A stretch of 55,135 nt of DNA from SFWF01 sp045539925 (GCA_045539925.1 JAZQGH010000197.1:1-55135), one strand, 5' to 3'; positions 41,006-50,313 are shown, counted from the stretch's first letter. Numbers and translations: made by a program. The notes: generated from the sequence alone by a model not told the origin.

Positions 41006-43258
41006 TTGAGAAATATAATCAATTTTAACAGCAAATGGGCTTTTACCAAAATGCTCGACTCGGTGCCCACCGAAATATCAAACAAATGGGATTTTGTAAA
41101 TCTCCCCCACTGCTGGAACGCTATCGACGGTCAGGACGGCGATAATGATTATTACCGTGGTACAGGCTATTATGCTAAGAAATTCAGCAAGAGCGACCTG
41201 CCTGAAGCTGACAAATATTATCTTGAGATACGCGGCGCAAACTCTTCTGCCGACGTTTATTTAAACGGCAAAAATCTTGCTCACCACGACGGCGGTTATT
41301 CCACCTGGCGTGTTGATATGACCGAATCTCTTGAGCTTGTGAATTTGCTTGTTATCGCGGTAGATAACTCTGCAAATGACAGAGTATATCCCCAGATGGC
41401 AGACTTCACTTTCTACGGCGGTCTCTACAGAGATGTAAATATTATTTGTGTAAACGAGTCACACTTTGATCTTGACTATTACGGCGGTCCCGCAATTAAG
41501 GTTACTCCCGAAATTTTGGGCGCAGACGCTAAGGTTACTGTTGATACCTATCTTACCAATGCTAAAATGGGTCAGACCGTTCGCTACACGGTATACGACA
41601 AGGACGAAAACATCGTTGCACAGACCGAAACTGCTGAAACCAGTGTAGAATTCACCATTGAAAATGTACACCTGTGGCAGGGTCGCAAGGATCCCTATCT
41701 CTACTGCTGTGAAGCAGAGCTTATGGAGGATAGAAAGGTTCTTGATAACGTTTGCACCCGTTTTGGTTGCAGAAGCTTTAAAATAGACCCCGAAAACGGG
41801 TTTATTCTAAATGGTGAAGAATATCCTCTTCGCGGAGTATCCCGTCATCAGGACCGTTGGGGTGTTGGTAACGCTCTTCTTCCCGAGCATCACGCAGAGG
41901 ATATTGATCTTATATGCGAGGTAGGCGCTACCACCATCCGCCTTGCTCACTATCAGCACGACCAGTATTTCTATGACCTTTGTGACGAAAAGGGTCTTGT
42001 TATCTGGGCTGAAATTCCATATATTTCCAAGCATATGCCTACAGGCCGTGAGAACACCACCTCCCAGATGAAGGAGCTTATTACACAGAACTACAACCAT
42101 CCCTCTATCGTAGTATGGGGACTTTCCAATGAAATCGGTATCGGCGGCTCTGATGACGACCTGCTCGAAAACCACAGAATTCTTAACGATATGTGTCACG
42201 AAATGGATAAGACTCGTCTTACCACCGTTGCGGCAGTATCTATGTGCAATATGGATGACCCCTATCTCCAGATACCCGACGTAGTTTCCTACAACCACTA
42301 TTTCGGTTGGTACGGCGGAGAGACCGATATGAACGGTCCTTGGTTCGACAAGTTCCACAAAAAGCACCCGAATATTCCTATCGGATGCTCTGAATACGGC
42401 TGTGAAGCACTTAACTGGCACACCTCTAATCCTATGCAGGGTGACTATACCGAGGAATATCAGGCATATTATCACGAAGAGCTTATTAAGCAGTTCTTCT
42501 CCCGCAAATATATGTGGGCTACCCATGTATGGAATATGTTCGACTTCGGTGCAGACGCAAGAAACGAAGGCGGCGAAAACGGACAAAACCACAAGGGTCT
42601 TGTTACCATCGACCGCAAGTATAAGAAGGATGCCTTCTATGCTTACAAGGCATGGCTCTCTGACGAGCCCTTTGTACATCTTTGCGGCAAACGTTATATT
42701 GACCGCGTTGAGGATGTTACCAAGGTTACCGTTTACTCTAACCTCCCTGAGGTTGAGCTTTTTGCAAACGGCGAGTCTTTAGGCAAGGTTTCTGCTCCCG
42801 ACCACTTCTTCTATTTTGAAGTTCCTAATAAGGGTGAGACTAAGCTCACCGCTGTTGCAGGAGAGTTTAAAGACGAGGGTGTTATCCGCAAGGTAGACAC
42901 CTTTAATGAGGAATACAGACTTAAAGAAAAGGGTGCTATTCTCAACTGGTTTGATATTGATGCTCCCGAAGGATACCTCTCCTTAAACGACAAAATGAGT
43001 GATGTTATTGCCACTGTTCAGGGCAAACTCCTCTTTATGAGCCTTATGGGCAAGTTTATGGGCGGCAAGGACGGTAAAATCAAGGCTGCCGGCTTTGAGG
43101 TTGGTCCCGAAATGATGTCTATGATGGGCGGATTTACCGTACTTCGTCTCTTCACCCTTATGGGCGGAATGATGGATGTTAAATTTACCAAGGAACAGCT
43201 TCTCGACCTTAATGCCAAACTCAACAAAATAAAAAGACCTAAGAAAAAGGATAAATAA
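41006..43258 (+). CDS. GH2 beta-galactosidase/beta-glucuronidase-like enzyme
   Basis: A 750-residue family 2 glycoside hydrolase without a signal peptide. It starts at TTG 41006 with GGAGG 8 bases upstream. Domains are the N-terminal jelly roll ('CWNAIDGQDGDNDYYRGTGYY'), an Ig-like domain, the TIM barrel with acid/base Glu in 'VVWGLSNEIGIGG' (about 371-383) and nucleophile Glu in 'IGCSEYGCEA', and 'NHKGLVTIDRKYKKDAFYAYKA'. An N-x-K is present, but similar text occurs in GH2 galactosidases, so the substrate is open; the nearby uxuAB suggests a glucuronide. The last 100 residues are a Met-rich extension unlike usual GH2 tails. The product should be imported by the upstream symporter. Confidence 0.9.
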   Translation: MRNIINFNSKWAFTKMLDSVPTEISNKWDFVNLPHCWNAIDGQDGDNDYYRGTGYYAKKFSKSDLPEADKYYLEIRGANSSADVYLNGKNLAHHDGGYSTWRVDMTESLELVNLLVIAVDNSANDRVYPQMADFTFYGGLYRDVNIICVNESHFDLDYYGGPAIKVTPEILGADAKVTVDTYLTNAKMGQTVRYTVYDKDENIVAQTETAETSVEFTIENVHLWQGRKDPYLYCCEAELMEDRKVLDNVCTRFGCRSFKIDPENGFILNGEEYPLRGVSRHQDRWGVGNALLPEHHAEDIDLICEVGATTIRLAHYQHDQYFYDLCDEKGLVIWAEIPYISKHMPTGRENTTSQMKELITQNYNHPSIVVWGLSNEIGIGGSDDDLLENHRILNDMCHEMDKTRLTTVAAVSMCNMDDPYLQIPDVVSYNHYFGWYGGETDMNGPWFDKFHKKHPNIPIGCSEYGCEALNWHTSNPMQGDYTEEYQAYYHEELIKQFFSRKYMWATHVWNMFDFGADARNEGGENGQNHKGLVTIDRKYKKDAFYAYKAWLSDEPFVHLCGKRYIDRVEDVTKVTVYSNLPEVELFANGESLGKVSAPDHFFYFEVPNKGETKLTAVAGEFKDEGVIRKVDTFNEEYRLKEKGAILNWFDIDAPEGYLSLNDKMSDVIATVQGKLLFMSLMGKFMGGKDGKIKAAGFEVGPEMMSMMGGFTVLRLFTLMGGMMDVKFTKEQLLDLNAKLNKIKRPKKKDK

Positions 43259-43285
43259 TTCCTGAACAAAAATATAAAACTTAGG

Positions 43286-43333
43286 CATAAAAAAACGCCC
43301 TCAAGAGTGTTTCTCTTGAGGGCATTTTTTATG
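43286..43333. terminator. bidirectional terminator
   Basis: A 10-bp stem (43297-43306 with 43313-43322) with extended A/T arms, between the convergent GH2 and isomerase genes. Confidence 0.8.
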
Positions 43334-43334
43334 C

Positions 43335-44114
43335 TTATTTAAGGTCGAGGAACTGGGAGAGATGCTCGTAGCTCTTTCTCATACAGTAGTCAACAGAATC
43401 GAAGCCTAAGGGCCAGGTATCCTGCTCTACACAGAGGTGCTTAACACCTGTCTGCTCTGCAACCCTGATAACCTCTTTAAAGTTAATGTTACCGCTTCCG
43501 CATTCGGTGATATAGCCGTTATTTTCGCCCGAGGCAACAGCATAATCCTTAAGGTGAAGAATATCGCAACGGCCTGCAAGCTTTTCGAGCCATTCAATAA
43601 TGTTTACGCCACCCTTCTGAAGCCAATGGGTATCGAGAACGAAGGATGTGGTTTCGGGGTTAAGTCCGTCAACAAGGATATCCATAATCTTATCATTTCC
43701 GAGCTTTGCAAACTCGTAAGCGTGGTGATGATAGGTAAATTTCATACCATAGGGCTTGAGGTTTTCGCCGAGGGTGTTGGCTCTTTCGATAAAGGCGCGG
43801 AGCTTATCCATTTGCCTGACCTCACCGCCGCCCCCGCCGACACCTGCATTGGTAGTGCCGAGGATCTGATGCATTTTTACATAATCTTCAATATCGTTTA
43901 CATCTGCGGGTAAGCCGTAATGGGTTCCCACAACCGTAAAGCCGTTATCGTGAGCAGCTGCAGCATACTCCTCTGCGGTGCAAGGGAAAGCGCCTGCGGT
44001 CTGTACCTCGCTGTAACCGATTGCTGCGAGACGCTCGAAGGTTTTTCTGACATTCTCAGCGTCGGTCATATAGTTTCTTACAGAAAAAATCTGAAGTCCA
44101 AGTTTGTTAAACAT
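43335..44114 (-). CDS. sugar phosphate isomerase/epimerase-like TIM barrel
   Basis: A 259-residue xylose-isomerase-like TIM barrel: 'LGLQIFSVRNYM' at the start, 'TYHHHAYEF' (metal ligands), 'FVLDTHWLQKGG', 'ILHLKDYAV' and 'CVEQDTWP'. Such enzymes isomerise or epimerise sugars or act on related cyclitols with a divalent metal. It starts 13 bases after the stop of a paralogue of the same fold, so the pair is an operon. The exact substrate is unknown. Confidence 0.88.
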   Translation of the reverse strand: MFNKLGLQIFSVRNYMTDAENVRKTFERLAAIGYSEVQTAGAFPCTAEEYAAAAHDNGFTVVGTHYGLPADVNDIEDYVKMHQILGTTNAGVGGGGGEVRQMDKLRAFIERANTLGENLKPYGMKFTYHHHAYEFAKLGNDKIMDILVDGLNPETTSFVLDTHWLQKGGVNIIEWLEKLAGRCDILHLKDYAVASGENNGYITECGSGNINFKEVIRVAEQTGVKHLCVEQDTWPLGFDSVDYCMRKSYEHLSQFLDLK

Positions 44115-44127
44115 TTATAATTCCTCC

Positions 44128-44844
44128 TTATTCAAGTGACATAAGATAGTCTATGCACTCTTTTGCCTCGATCATCTGACGGCCGGCGACAGGTTCGTTT
44201 TCAACAACCATATCAACAGCGTTTGCTTTAGCCCACTTGACGACCTCGTAAATGGGCGCAGTTCCCTGTCCTAAGGGTTTGCCCTGAGCCATAGTGCCGT
44301 CCTTAAGGTGAATAACCGAGATTCTGTCCTTTAAGGTTTCAAGAACATAGATTGGGTTTACAAGTCCGCGATATGACCAATATACATCTATCTGGAACTT
44401 AATGTTAGTGCGTCTCTGCAGTTCAATATGAGGGATAATTCCGTCACGGTTGGGAACGAACTCTTGCCAGTGGTTGTGGAACATAAGCTCAATTCCCTCG
44501 GCCTCAAGCATAGGCTGATATTTATTGAATTTTTCGATGGTCTCATCAAGATCGGCCTTGGTGGCAGTTTTCGCACTGGGAATGATAAAGCGCTTACAAC
44601 CGATTGTCTTAAGATATTTAACTATTCCGTCAAAATCGTTATCGAGAACAGCCAAGTGTGTGTGGGTGGAGTTAACTACCACGCCTGCATCATCACAGTA
44701 TTTCTTGAACTCCTCTGCGGGAACGTCGAAGAAGCCTGCAGGTTCAACAACCTTGTAGCCCATTGCGCCGATTTGAGCGATAGCGTCTTTCACATTTTCG
44801 GCCATAAAGTCTTTTACCGAATAAAGCTGAATTCCATAATTCAT
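44128..44844 (-). CDS. sugar phosphate isomerase/epimerase-like TIM barrel
   Basis: A 238-residue homologue of the preceding protein: 'YGIQLYSVKDFM', 'LMFHNHWQEF', 'FQIDVYWSYRG', 'ISVIHLKDGTM' and 'VVENEPV'. ATG 44844 has GGAG 8 bases upstream; the frame from 44865 would include untypical residues. The two paralogues share about the same length and order of metal ligands. They may act on different intermediates of the glycoside pathway next door. Confidence 0.86.
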   Translation of the reverse strand: MNYGIQLYSVKDFMAENVKDAIAQIGAMGYKVVEPAGFFDVPAEEFKKYCDDAGVVVNSTHTHLAVLDNDFDGIVKYLKTIGCKRFIIPSAKTATKADLDETIEKFNKYQPMLEAEGIELMFHNHWQEFVPNRDGIIPHIELQRRTNIKFQIDVYWSYRGLVNPIYVLETLKDRISVIHLKDGTMAQGKPLGQGTAPIYEVVKWAKANAVDMVVENEPVAGRQMIEAKECIDYLMSLE

Positions 44845-44939
44845 AATTTTTTCTCCATTCTGCACAAACGCAAATGTTCAGGAAAATATTCCTTTCAAAG
44901 TAATTTTAACATATTAAAGTGTGATGTCAAGAAAAAAAT

Positions 44940-44963
44940 GACCGAAACTGATATGTTTCGATC
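44940..44963 (-). terminator. terminator after the sugar transferase
   Basis: A 9-bp stem (44940-44948 with 44955-44963, one G-T pair) with A/T runs either side, overlapping the end of the sugar-transferase region on the minus strand. Confidence 0.6.
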
Positions 44964-44968
44964 GTTTT

Positions 44969-45649
44969 TTATAACAGAGTTTTTATGCAGGCGAGAATAT
45001 CTTCAAAAAAACTGAAATTTTTAAGATATTCTAAATTATAACGCATTTTTTCGGGCAAAATACTATGGACATACGCCTCTTCTAAGGTTTTGCCCTCAGC
45101 TGTAAGCTTTGCGAGCTTCTCGTCTTCGTCGCGGTAGGCAAGACTGGCTTTTGAGGTTATTCCTGCAGGGAGAAGGAGGGTTGCCCTCATCTCATTAGTA
45201 TACATATCCACATACTTACGCACCTCAGGTCTGGTTCCCACAAAGCTCATCTGTCCTACAAGGACATTAAAAAGCTGAGGCAGTTCATCAAGACGGGTTC
45301 TGCGTATTTTTGCCCCTACCCGAGTAATTCGGTTATCTCCCGAAACGGTTACAAGTGCACCTTTTTTGTCGGCATCCTGCACCATTGTGCGGAATTTAAG
45401 AATTTGAAAATCTTTATCGTATGCGGTAACGCGTATGCTTTTATATAAAACGGGACCTTTGGAATCCAGCTTAATCCAGACAGCTACACCAAGCATAACG
45501 GGAGAAAGGAGAATAATAAGCACAAGGGATGCAAAAATATCGAAAGAACGCTTTAAAAATCTTGAAAAAGCCTTGCTTTTAAGAATATCGTAATAAGGCT
45601 TTACCTCATCGAGCTTTAAACTGTCGGGCAGGTCGTTCCAGCGTTTCAT
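44969..45649 (-). CDS. polyprenyl-phosphate phosphosugar transferase, PglC-like
   Basis: About 226 residues; a small monotopic transferase. After a basic start there is the membrane hairpin 'FDIFASLVLIILLSPVMLGVAVWIKL'. The core has 'QILKFRTMVQDAD', 'RRTRLDELPQLFNVL' with the catalytic Asp-Glu, and 'FVGTRPEV'. It moves a phosphosugar from a UDP-sugar to undecaprenyl phosphate, the first step of glycan assembly. ATG 45649 overlaps the aminotransferase stop by ATGA and has GGGAGA upstream. Confidence 0.92.
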   Translation of the reverse strand: MKRWNDLPDSLKLDEVKPYYDILKSKAFSRFLKRSFDIFASLVLIILLSPVMLGVAVWIKLDSKGPVLYKSIRVTAYDKDFQILKFRTMVQDADKKGALVTVSGDNRITRVGAKIRRTRLDELPQLFNVLVGQMSFVGTRPEVRKYVDMYTNEMRATLLLPAGITSKASLAYRDEDEKLAKLTAEGKTLEEAYVHSILPEKMRYNLEYLKNFSFFEDILACIKTLL

Positions 45650-46848
45650 CGACATTCTCCCACGATGCGTATAAACGCCTCTATTACACAGTCAACCTGC
45701 TCGTCGGTAAGGCGACTGTAGAGGGGCAGAGTTATCTCGTTTTTGTAGTGGGAATAGGCTACGGGATAGTCTTTAATATCAAAGCCGAGGTTTTTATAGG
45801 CAGTTAGCATAGGCAAAGGTTTATAATGCACATTGCAGGCAATTTCCTCCTGTGCCATTTTCTCAATAATACGATTGCGCTGACGCAGCCCTATTCCGTT
45901 TACCCTTACAAGATAGAGATGACCGCTTGAGGTATGTGTATCATCCTTATGATTAAGGAGGGTAACGTCAAGCTTCTCAAAAGCTTTTTTGTATTTTTCT
46001 ATGATTTGGTGACGACGACAGAGCATTTCCTCGTAGCGGGCAAATTGGGCAATGCCTAAGGTAGCGGCAATATCGGTCATATTACACTTGTAGCAGGGTG
46101 CTATAATATCGTACTCCCAGGAGCCGGGTTTATTCTTGCTTAAGGTGGATTTAGTCTGTCCGTGGAGGGACATCATACGGTAATCCTGATAAAGCAGGTT
46201 ATTATCTATTCCCTCAATATTTTTCCAGGTGACGGCACCGCCCTCTGCGGTAGTGAGATTTTTAACCGCATGGAAACTAAAGCAGGTAAAATCAGCATGG
46301 CAGCCCGCTTTAATTCCGTTCTTTTGGGCGCCGAAGCCGTGAGCACAATCGGCAATTACGACGATACGTTTAAAGACCGTCTGCATTCCAGGGTTAGGCC
46401 TGAAAAGCTGTTTTTTATTTTCGATAGCCTTATAAACACGGTCGTAATCACAGATGATACCTGCAAGGTCAACGGGAATTATCGCCTTGGTCTTTTCGGT
46501 TATGGTTTTCTCCATAAGGTCATAGTCCATCTCGTAAGAGTTCTTCTGAGAATCTATCATTACAGGAGTTGCTCCCACATGACAGATAACACTACATGAT
46601 GCAGTATAGGTGTATGCAGGAACAATAACCTCGTCACCGGGGCCGATGCCCATAAGACGAAGCGTAAGCTCTAAGGCGGCGGTCGCAGAGTTAAGGCAGC
46701 AGGTTTTATTTGTGCCGCAATAATTAGATATTATATTTTCAAACTCCACCGCTTTGGGACCGGTGGTTATCCAACCCGAAAGCAGAGTTTCTTTTACGAG
46801 CTGGGCCTCGTACTCGGTCATATCGGGCGGAGAAAAGGGTATATACAT
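45646..46848 (-). CDS. DegT/DnrJ/EryC1/StrS aminotransferase
   Basis: A 400-residue PLP-dependent sugar aminotransferase: 'IPFSPPDMTEYEAQLVKETLLSGWITTGP' at the start, 'GDEVIVPAYTYTASCSVI', Asp in 'VIADCAHGFGA', and the PLP Lys in 'FSFHAVKNLTTAEGGAV'. It adds an amino group to a keto-sugar nucleotide. ATG 46848 has GGGAGG 9 bases upstream; the longer frame starts before it. With the phosphosugar transferase it resembles the PglE-PglC part of bacillosamine-type glycan synthesis; the dehydratase and acetyltransferase are not in the window. Confidence 0.92.
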   Translation of the reverse strand: MYIPFSPPDMTEYEAQLVKETLLSGWITTGPKAVEFENIISNYCGTNKTCCLNSATAALELTLRLMGIGPGDEVIVPAYTYTASCSVICHVGATPVMIDSQKNSYEMDYDLMEKTITEKTKAIIPVDLAGIICDYDRVYKAIENKKQLFRPNPGMQTVFKRIVVIADCAHGFGAQKNGIKAGCHADFTCFSFHAVKNLTTAEGGAVTWKNIEGIDNNLLYQDYRMMSLHGQTKSTLSKNKPGSWEYDIIAPCYKCNMTDIAATLGIAQFARYEEMLCRRHQIIEKYKKAFEKLDVTLLNHKDDTHTSSGHLYLVRVNGIGLRQRNRIIEKMAQEEIACNVHYKPLPMLTAYKNLGFDIKDYPVAYSHYKNEITLPLYSRLTDEQVDCVIEAFIRIVGECR

Positions 46849-47048
46849 TTTTAAAAGCCTCCCTATAAAACAAAGGCAATCTTGCACTGTGTTATGATTA
46901 GCACAACTGCTTTTCTACTTAAATCGTATGCTCATATGATTATATTATAACACATTTCATGTTTTTTTCAACAATTATTCTAAGCCCTTTACATATTGTT
47001 GACTTTTTCAGCAAATTATGATATACTTCTCTTGAAAAAAATATCTAC

Positions 47049-47116
47049 CACCGGGTAGAGAGATGCTTAGCATCCGCCAGCACACCGTTAGGTCTTTGAA
47101 GGTGTGCCGACGGGTG
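47049..47116 (+). promoter_or_regulatory. structured leader of pnuC, candidate riboswitch
   Basis: The leader can fold as a three-way junction: CACC/GGTG closing (47049-47052 with 47113-47116), GATGC-TTA-GCATC (47062-47074) and GCACACC/GGTGTGC (47080-47086 with 47101-47107). A T6 run follows at once, so the closed form could act as a terminator. pnuC genes are often under riboswitch control (NAD+-II, FMN or TPP classes for different paralogues), but this one does not match a class that I can name. The rest of 46849-47048 contains only A/T-rich promoter-like DNA. Confidence 0.5.
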
Positions 47117-47136
47117 TTTTTTGTTGAGGTGTTTCT

Positions 47137-47829
47137 ATGCAAAACAATCCTTTTAAAAAACTGTCAGCATTTGAGTGGGTGCTTTGGAGCGTTTCGGTTC
47201 TGACAGTTCTTATCTCTTCCCTTTTCACGGGTCTTGAGGGTATTCTTTCGGGTATTGCTCCCCTTATAGGGGTTACCGCTCTTATATTTGTTGCCAAAGG
47301 AATGGTTATAGGTCAGGTGCTTACGGTAGTTTTTGCAATATTTTACGGTATAATTTCCTTTGCCTTTAAATATTACGGAGAAATGATAACCTACCTTTGT
47401 ATGTCGGCTCCTATGGCGATTTTCTCAATAGTTTCCTGGCTTAAGCACCCCTACAAGGACTCGAACGAGGTTGAGATAAGCCGACTTTCGGCAAAAGTTG
47501 TTTTAGGTATGATTTTTTCAGCAATAGGGGTCACCGCCGCATTTTATTTTATTTTAAAGGGTCTTGGAAATGCAAGTCTCATTGTCAGCACCCTATCCAT
47601 CACCACAAGCTGGCTTGCTTCCTATCTGACCTTTTTCAGAAGTCCTTATTACGCTTTAGCCTACGCAGCAAATGACATTGTACTTATTATTCTGTGGATA
47701 TTTGCGGCTATAACCGACATCTCCTGTCTTTCGATGATATTTTGCTTTATTATGTTTTTTGCAAACGATATTTACGGGTTTTATAACTGGAAAAGAATGC
47801 AGAAAAGACAGTTGACAGTGAACAGTTGA
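47137..47829 (+). CDS. PnuC-family nucleoside/vitamin transporter
   Basis: A 230-residue membrane protein with seven or eight helices. 'LSAFEWVLWSVSVLTVLIS', 'LIFVAKGMVIGQV', 'FFRSPYYALAYAANDIVLIILW' and 'YGFYNWKRMQ' near the C-terminus are PnuC-like. PnuC proteins carry nicotinamide riboside and paralogues carry thiamine, riboflavin or deoxynucleosides by facilitated diffusion with trapping by phosphorylation. The substrate cannot be told from sequence. GAGGTG precedes the ATG. Confidence 0.87.
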   Translation: MQNNPFKKLSAFEWVLWSVSVLTVLISSLFTGLEGILSGIAPLIGVTALIFVAKGMVIGQVLTVVFAIFYGIISFAFKYYGEMITYLCMSAPMAIFSIVSWLKHPYKDSNEVEISRLSAKVVLGMIFSAIGVTAAFYFILKGLGNASLIVSTLSITTSWLASYLTFFRSPYYALAYAANDIVLIILWIFAAITDISCLSMIFCFIMFFANDIYGFYNWKRMQKRQLTVNS

Positions 47830-47858
47830 CGACGGACAGAAAGACCCCCTTTGGAATT

Positions 47859-48054
47859 TGGGAAATGTTCTTAGCGAACATTTCCCAAAAGTTTTATTCG
47901 CCTTGCGGCGAGTTATATTGCTCTGCAGTGATATTTGGCTAACGCCAAGTGTTATTCGCTTCGCGAGTTTAAAAGGCGGATAAAATAACACTGAAACCGT
48001 AAGGTTTCAATATCACTTTCGCAAAGCGAAAATATCACGCTGACTTTAGTCAGC
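47859..48054. repeat. array of small hairpins separated by ATATCAC-like spacers
   Basis: At least seven perfect or near-perfect small palindromes follow each other: 47859-47887, 47899-47910, 47935-47948, 47957-47965, 47993-48008, 48017-48031 and 48039-48054. The spacers between the later ones read (A)ATATCAC. There is no open reading frame of note. A second, looser group lies at 48129-48240. This fills the 426-bp gap between pnuC and the EF-G-like gene. Confidence 0.7.
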
Positions 48055-48074
48055 ATATCACTATCATAAAAAAC

Positions 48075-48111
48075 AAAGAGAAGACTCAATATATAAATGA
48101 GTCTTCTCTTT
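48075..48111. terminator. terminator within the hairpin-array region
   Basis: A perfect 14-bp stem (48075-48088 with 48098-48111) with A/T runs, likely ending the pnuC transcript. Confidence 0.75.
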
Positions 48112-48255
48112 TTCTGTTGTTAGTGGGTTTGGGCTACTGCCCAACATTATTTGTGCATACAAATGCGATGCTGGTTCTAACACCATATATTTTCTGTGTT
48201 CGCACAAAAACTTGGCTAACGACATTACGCGTTATCCTAAGGTGTTGTTTTTTAT

Positions 48256-50313
48256 TTATTCTGCCTTACTTTCGGCAATTATTTTTTGTGCAATAGCGTT
48301 GGGAACCTCTTCATAACGGGCAAATTCGGTATAGAAGGAGCCGACGCCACGGGTAACTGAACGCAGCACTGTGGGGAAATCTGCGAGCTCGCTTTCGGGA
48401 ACCTCGGCGGTGATTATCATAAGCTTACCGTCGGGGTCCATACCGAGAACTCTGCCGCGACGCTTGGTGATGTCACCCATAATATCGCCCGAATTATCGG
48501 TGGGGATTGTTGCAACCAGAGTTACCACAGGCTCTAAGAGGACGGGGTTTGCCTCAGGGATACCTGCCTTAAAGGCGAGGGATGCTGCGGTTTTGAATGC
48601 AAGCTCAGAAGAGTCAACGGGGTGGTAAGAACCGTCGGTCAGGGTTGCTTTAACACCTACCATAGGATAGCCTGCGAGAACACCGCACATAGAAGACTCC
48701 TGAAGTCCCTTTTCAACTGCGGGGAAGTAGTTTTTGGGCACTGCTCCGCCGAATACGGTCTCGGCAAACTCCAAGCCCTCGCAGTCCCACGGCTCGAACT
48801 CGATCCAAACATCACCGAACTGACCGTGTCCTCCCGACTGTTTCTTATGTCTGCCCTGAGCCTTTGCCTTTTTGCGAATGGTCTCACGGTATGCAACCTT
48901 GGGAGCATTATATACGACCTCTACACCGAACTTAGCCTTAAGCTTACTTGCAACGGTGTCGAGATGCTGTTCACCAAGACCCGAAAGTACAAGCTCACCT
49001 GTAGCGTCGTTGTTTTTAAGGGTAACGGTGGGGTCTTCTTCGGCAAGACGCATAAGTCCTGCGGCAAGTTTTTCTTCCTCACCCTTATTCTTGGGTTTAA
49101 CTGCCATTTTATAGTTAGGCAGGTCATAGCTTATCTCGGGAAGTCTTACGGGACGGGCGGGAGAGCAAAGGGTATCACCTGTGCCTGTTGCATTAAGCTT
49201 TGCAACGGCACCGATGTCTCCTGCAGAAACACAGTTGGTTTCGACCTGCTTTTTACCGCAAACGAAATAGAGCTTACCTATACGCTCGTTAGCGCCTGTA
49301 CGCATATTAAGAAGGGTCATATCGGAGGTGACCTTACCGCTTACAACCTTGAAGTAAACAAGCTTTCCTACGAAGGGGTCAACAACTGTTTTGAACACGA
49401 TAGCGGCGGTCTGTGCGTCTTCATTAACGGTGAGTTCAATCTCGTTACCGTTGTTATCAACGCCGATTTCACCTGCTACGGTCTCTGCCCAAGGAGCAAG
49501 CCAGATAAGACCGTTTAATAGCTGGTCGATAGCCTGAAGATTTGCAGCACTTCCGCAGAATACGGGAGCAATTTCACCGCGGCGTACACCTGTTGCAAGA
49601 CCCATTATAAGCTCGTCGGGAGTGAATTCTTCGCCCGAGAAATATTTTTCCATAAGCTCTTCACTGGTTTCCGCAACCGCCTCATTGATTGCGGTGCGAA
49701 GTCCCTCTAAGCGGTGACCCATATCGGGCATAGGAACTACCGTTGCCTTGCCGTCTTTATAGGAATATGCGCGGAAGTCGATAAGATTTATGTAACACTC
49801 TACCTTATGGTCAACAACATAGGGTACCACGATAGGACATACCATAGGACCGAAGGTGGACTTAAGGTCTTCAAACACCTTATAGAAATCGGCATGCTCG
49901 TGATCTATCTTATTGATGAAGAAAAGCTTTGCGATTCCCTTTTTGGTAGCGGCGTCAAACGCCTTCTGTGCGCCTACCGAAACACCGCTTTTACCCGAAA
50001 TTACGATTACCGAGCTACCTGCGGCACGGAAGCCCTCGCTTACCGATGCCGAAAAGTCGAACTGACCGGGAGTATCTATAATATTAAGCTTAACATCCTT
50101 CCACTCGCAAGGAATTACAGATGCCGAAACGCTGGATTTTCTGCGAATCTCTTCTGGGTCAAAGTCGGAAACGGTGTTGCCCTCTGCAACAGTACCGAGA
50201 CGGTCCGACTTACCTGTGAGGTAGTATGCTGCCTCCACAAGAGATGTTTTGCCTGCCGAAGCGTGGCCTGCAAAAACAACGTTTCGTATGTTTTTAGCTT
50301 TGTAGTCTTTCAA
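48256..50313 (-). CDS. elongation factor G-like GTPase
   Basis: A 685-residue translational GTPase. G1 is 'GHASAGKTSLVEA', G3 is 'DTPGQFDFSASV' and G4 is 'FINKIDHE'. Domains II to V follow; domain IV has 'SGGHGQFGDVWIEFEP'. It differs from canonical EF-G in the P-loop (GHASAGKT rather than GHIDAGKT) and belongs to the EF-G-like (EFG-II type) branch. These may act in ribosome rescue or regulation and not in normal translocation. It starts at TTG 50313 with AAAGGGG 8 bases upstream. It is a single gene. Confidence 0.9.
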   Translation of the reverse strand: MKDYKAKNIRNVVFAGHASAGKTSLVEAAYYLTGKSDRLGTVAEGNTVSDFDPEEIRRKSSVSASVIPCEWKDVKLNIIDTPGQFDFSASVSEGFRAAGSSVIVISGKSGVSVGAQKAFDAATKKGIAKLFFINKIDHEHADFYKVFEDLKSTFGPMVCPIVVPYVVDHKVECYINLIDFRAYSYKDGKATVVPMPDMGHRLEGLRTAINEAVAETSEELMEKYFSGEEFTPDELIMGLATGVRRGEIAPVFCGSAANLQAIDQLLNGLIWLAPWAETVAGEIGVDNNGNEIELTVNEDAQTAAIVFKTVVDPFVGKLVYFKVVSGKVTSDMTLLNMRTGANERIGKLYFVCGKKQVETNCVSAGDIGAVAKLNATGTGDTLCSPARPVRLPEISYDLPNYKMAVKPKNKGEEEKLAAGLMRLAEEDPTVTLKNNDATGELVLSGLGEQHLDTVASKLKAKFGVEVVYNAPKVAYRETIRKKAKAQGRHKKQSGGHGQFGDVWIEFEPWDCEGLEFAETVFGGAVPKNYFPAVEKGLQESSMCGVLAGYPMVGVKATLTDGSYHPVDSSELAFKTAASLAFKAGIPEANPVLLEPVVTLVATIPTDNSGDIMGDITKRRGRVLGMDPDGKLMIITAEVPESELADFPTVLRSVTRGVGSFYTEFARYEEVPNAIAQKIIAESKAE

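Noticed and set aside
41807..42679. A 290-codon minus-strand frame inside the GH2 gene
   Set aside because: The GH2 frame has clear catalytic motifs across the same bases; the opposite frame has no ribosome site or recognisable domain.
48622..49518. A 298-codon plus-strand frame inside the EF-G-like gene
   Set aside because: It lies opposite intact GTPase domains and reads as Cys/Leu-rich nonsense; it is a shadow frame.
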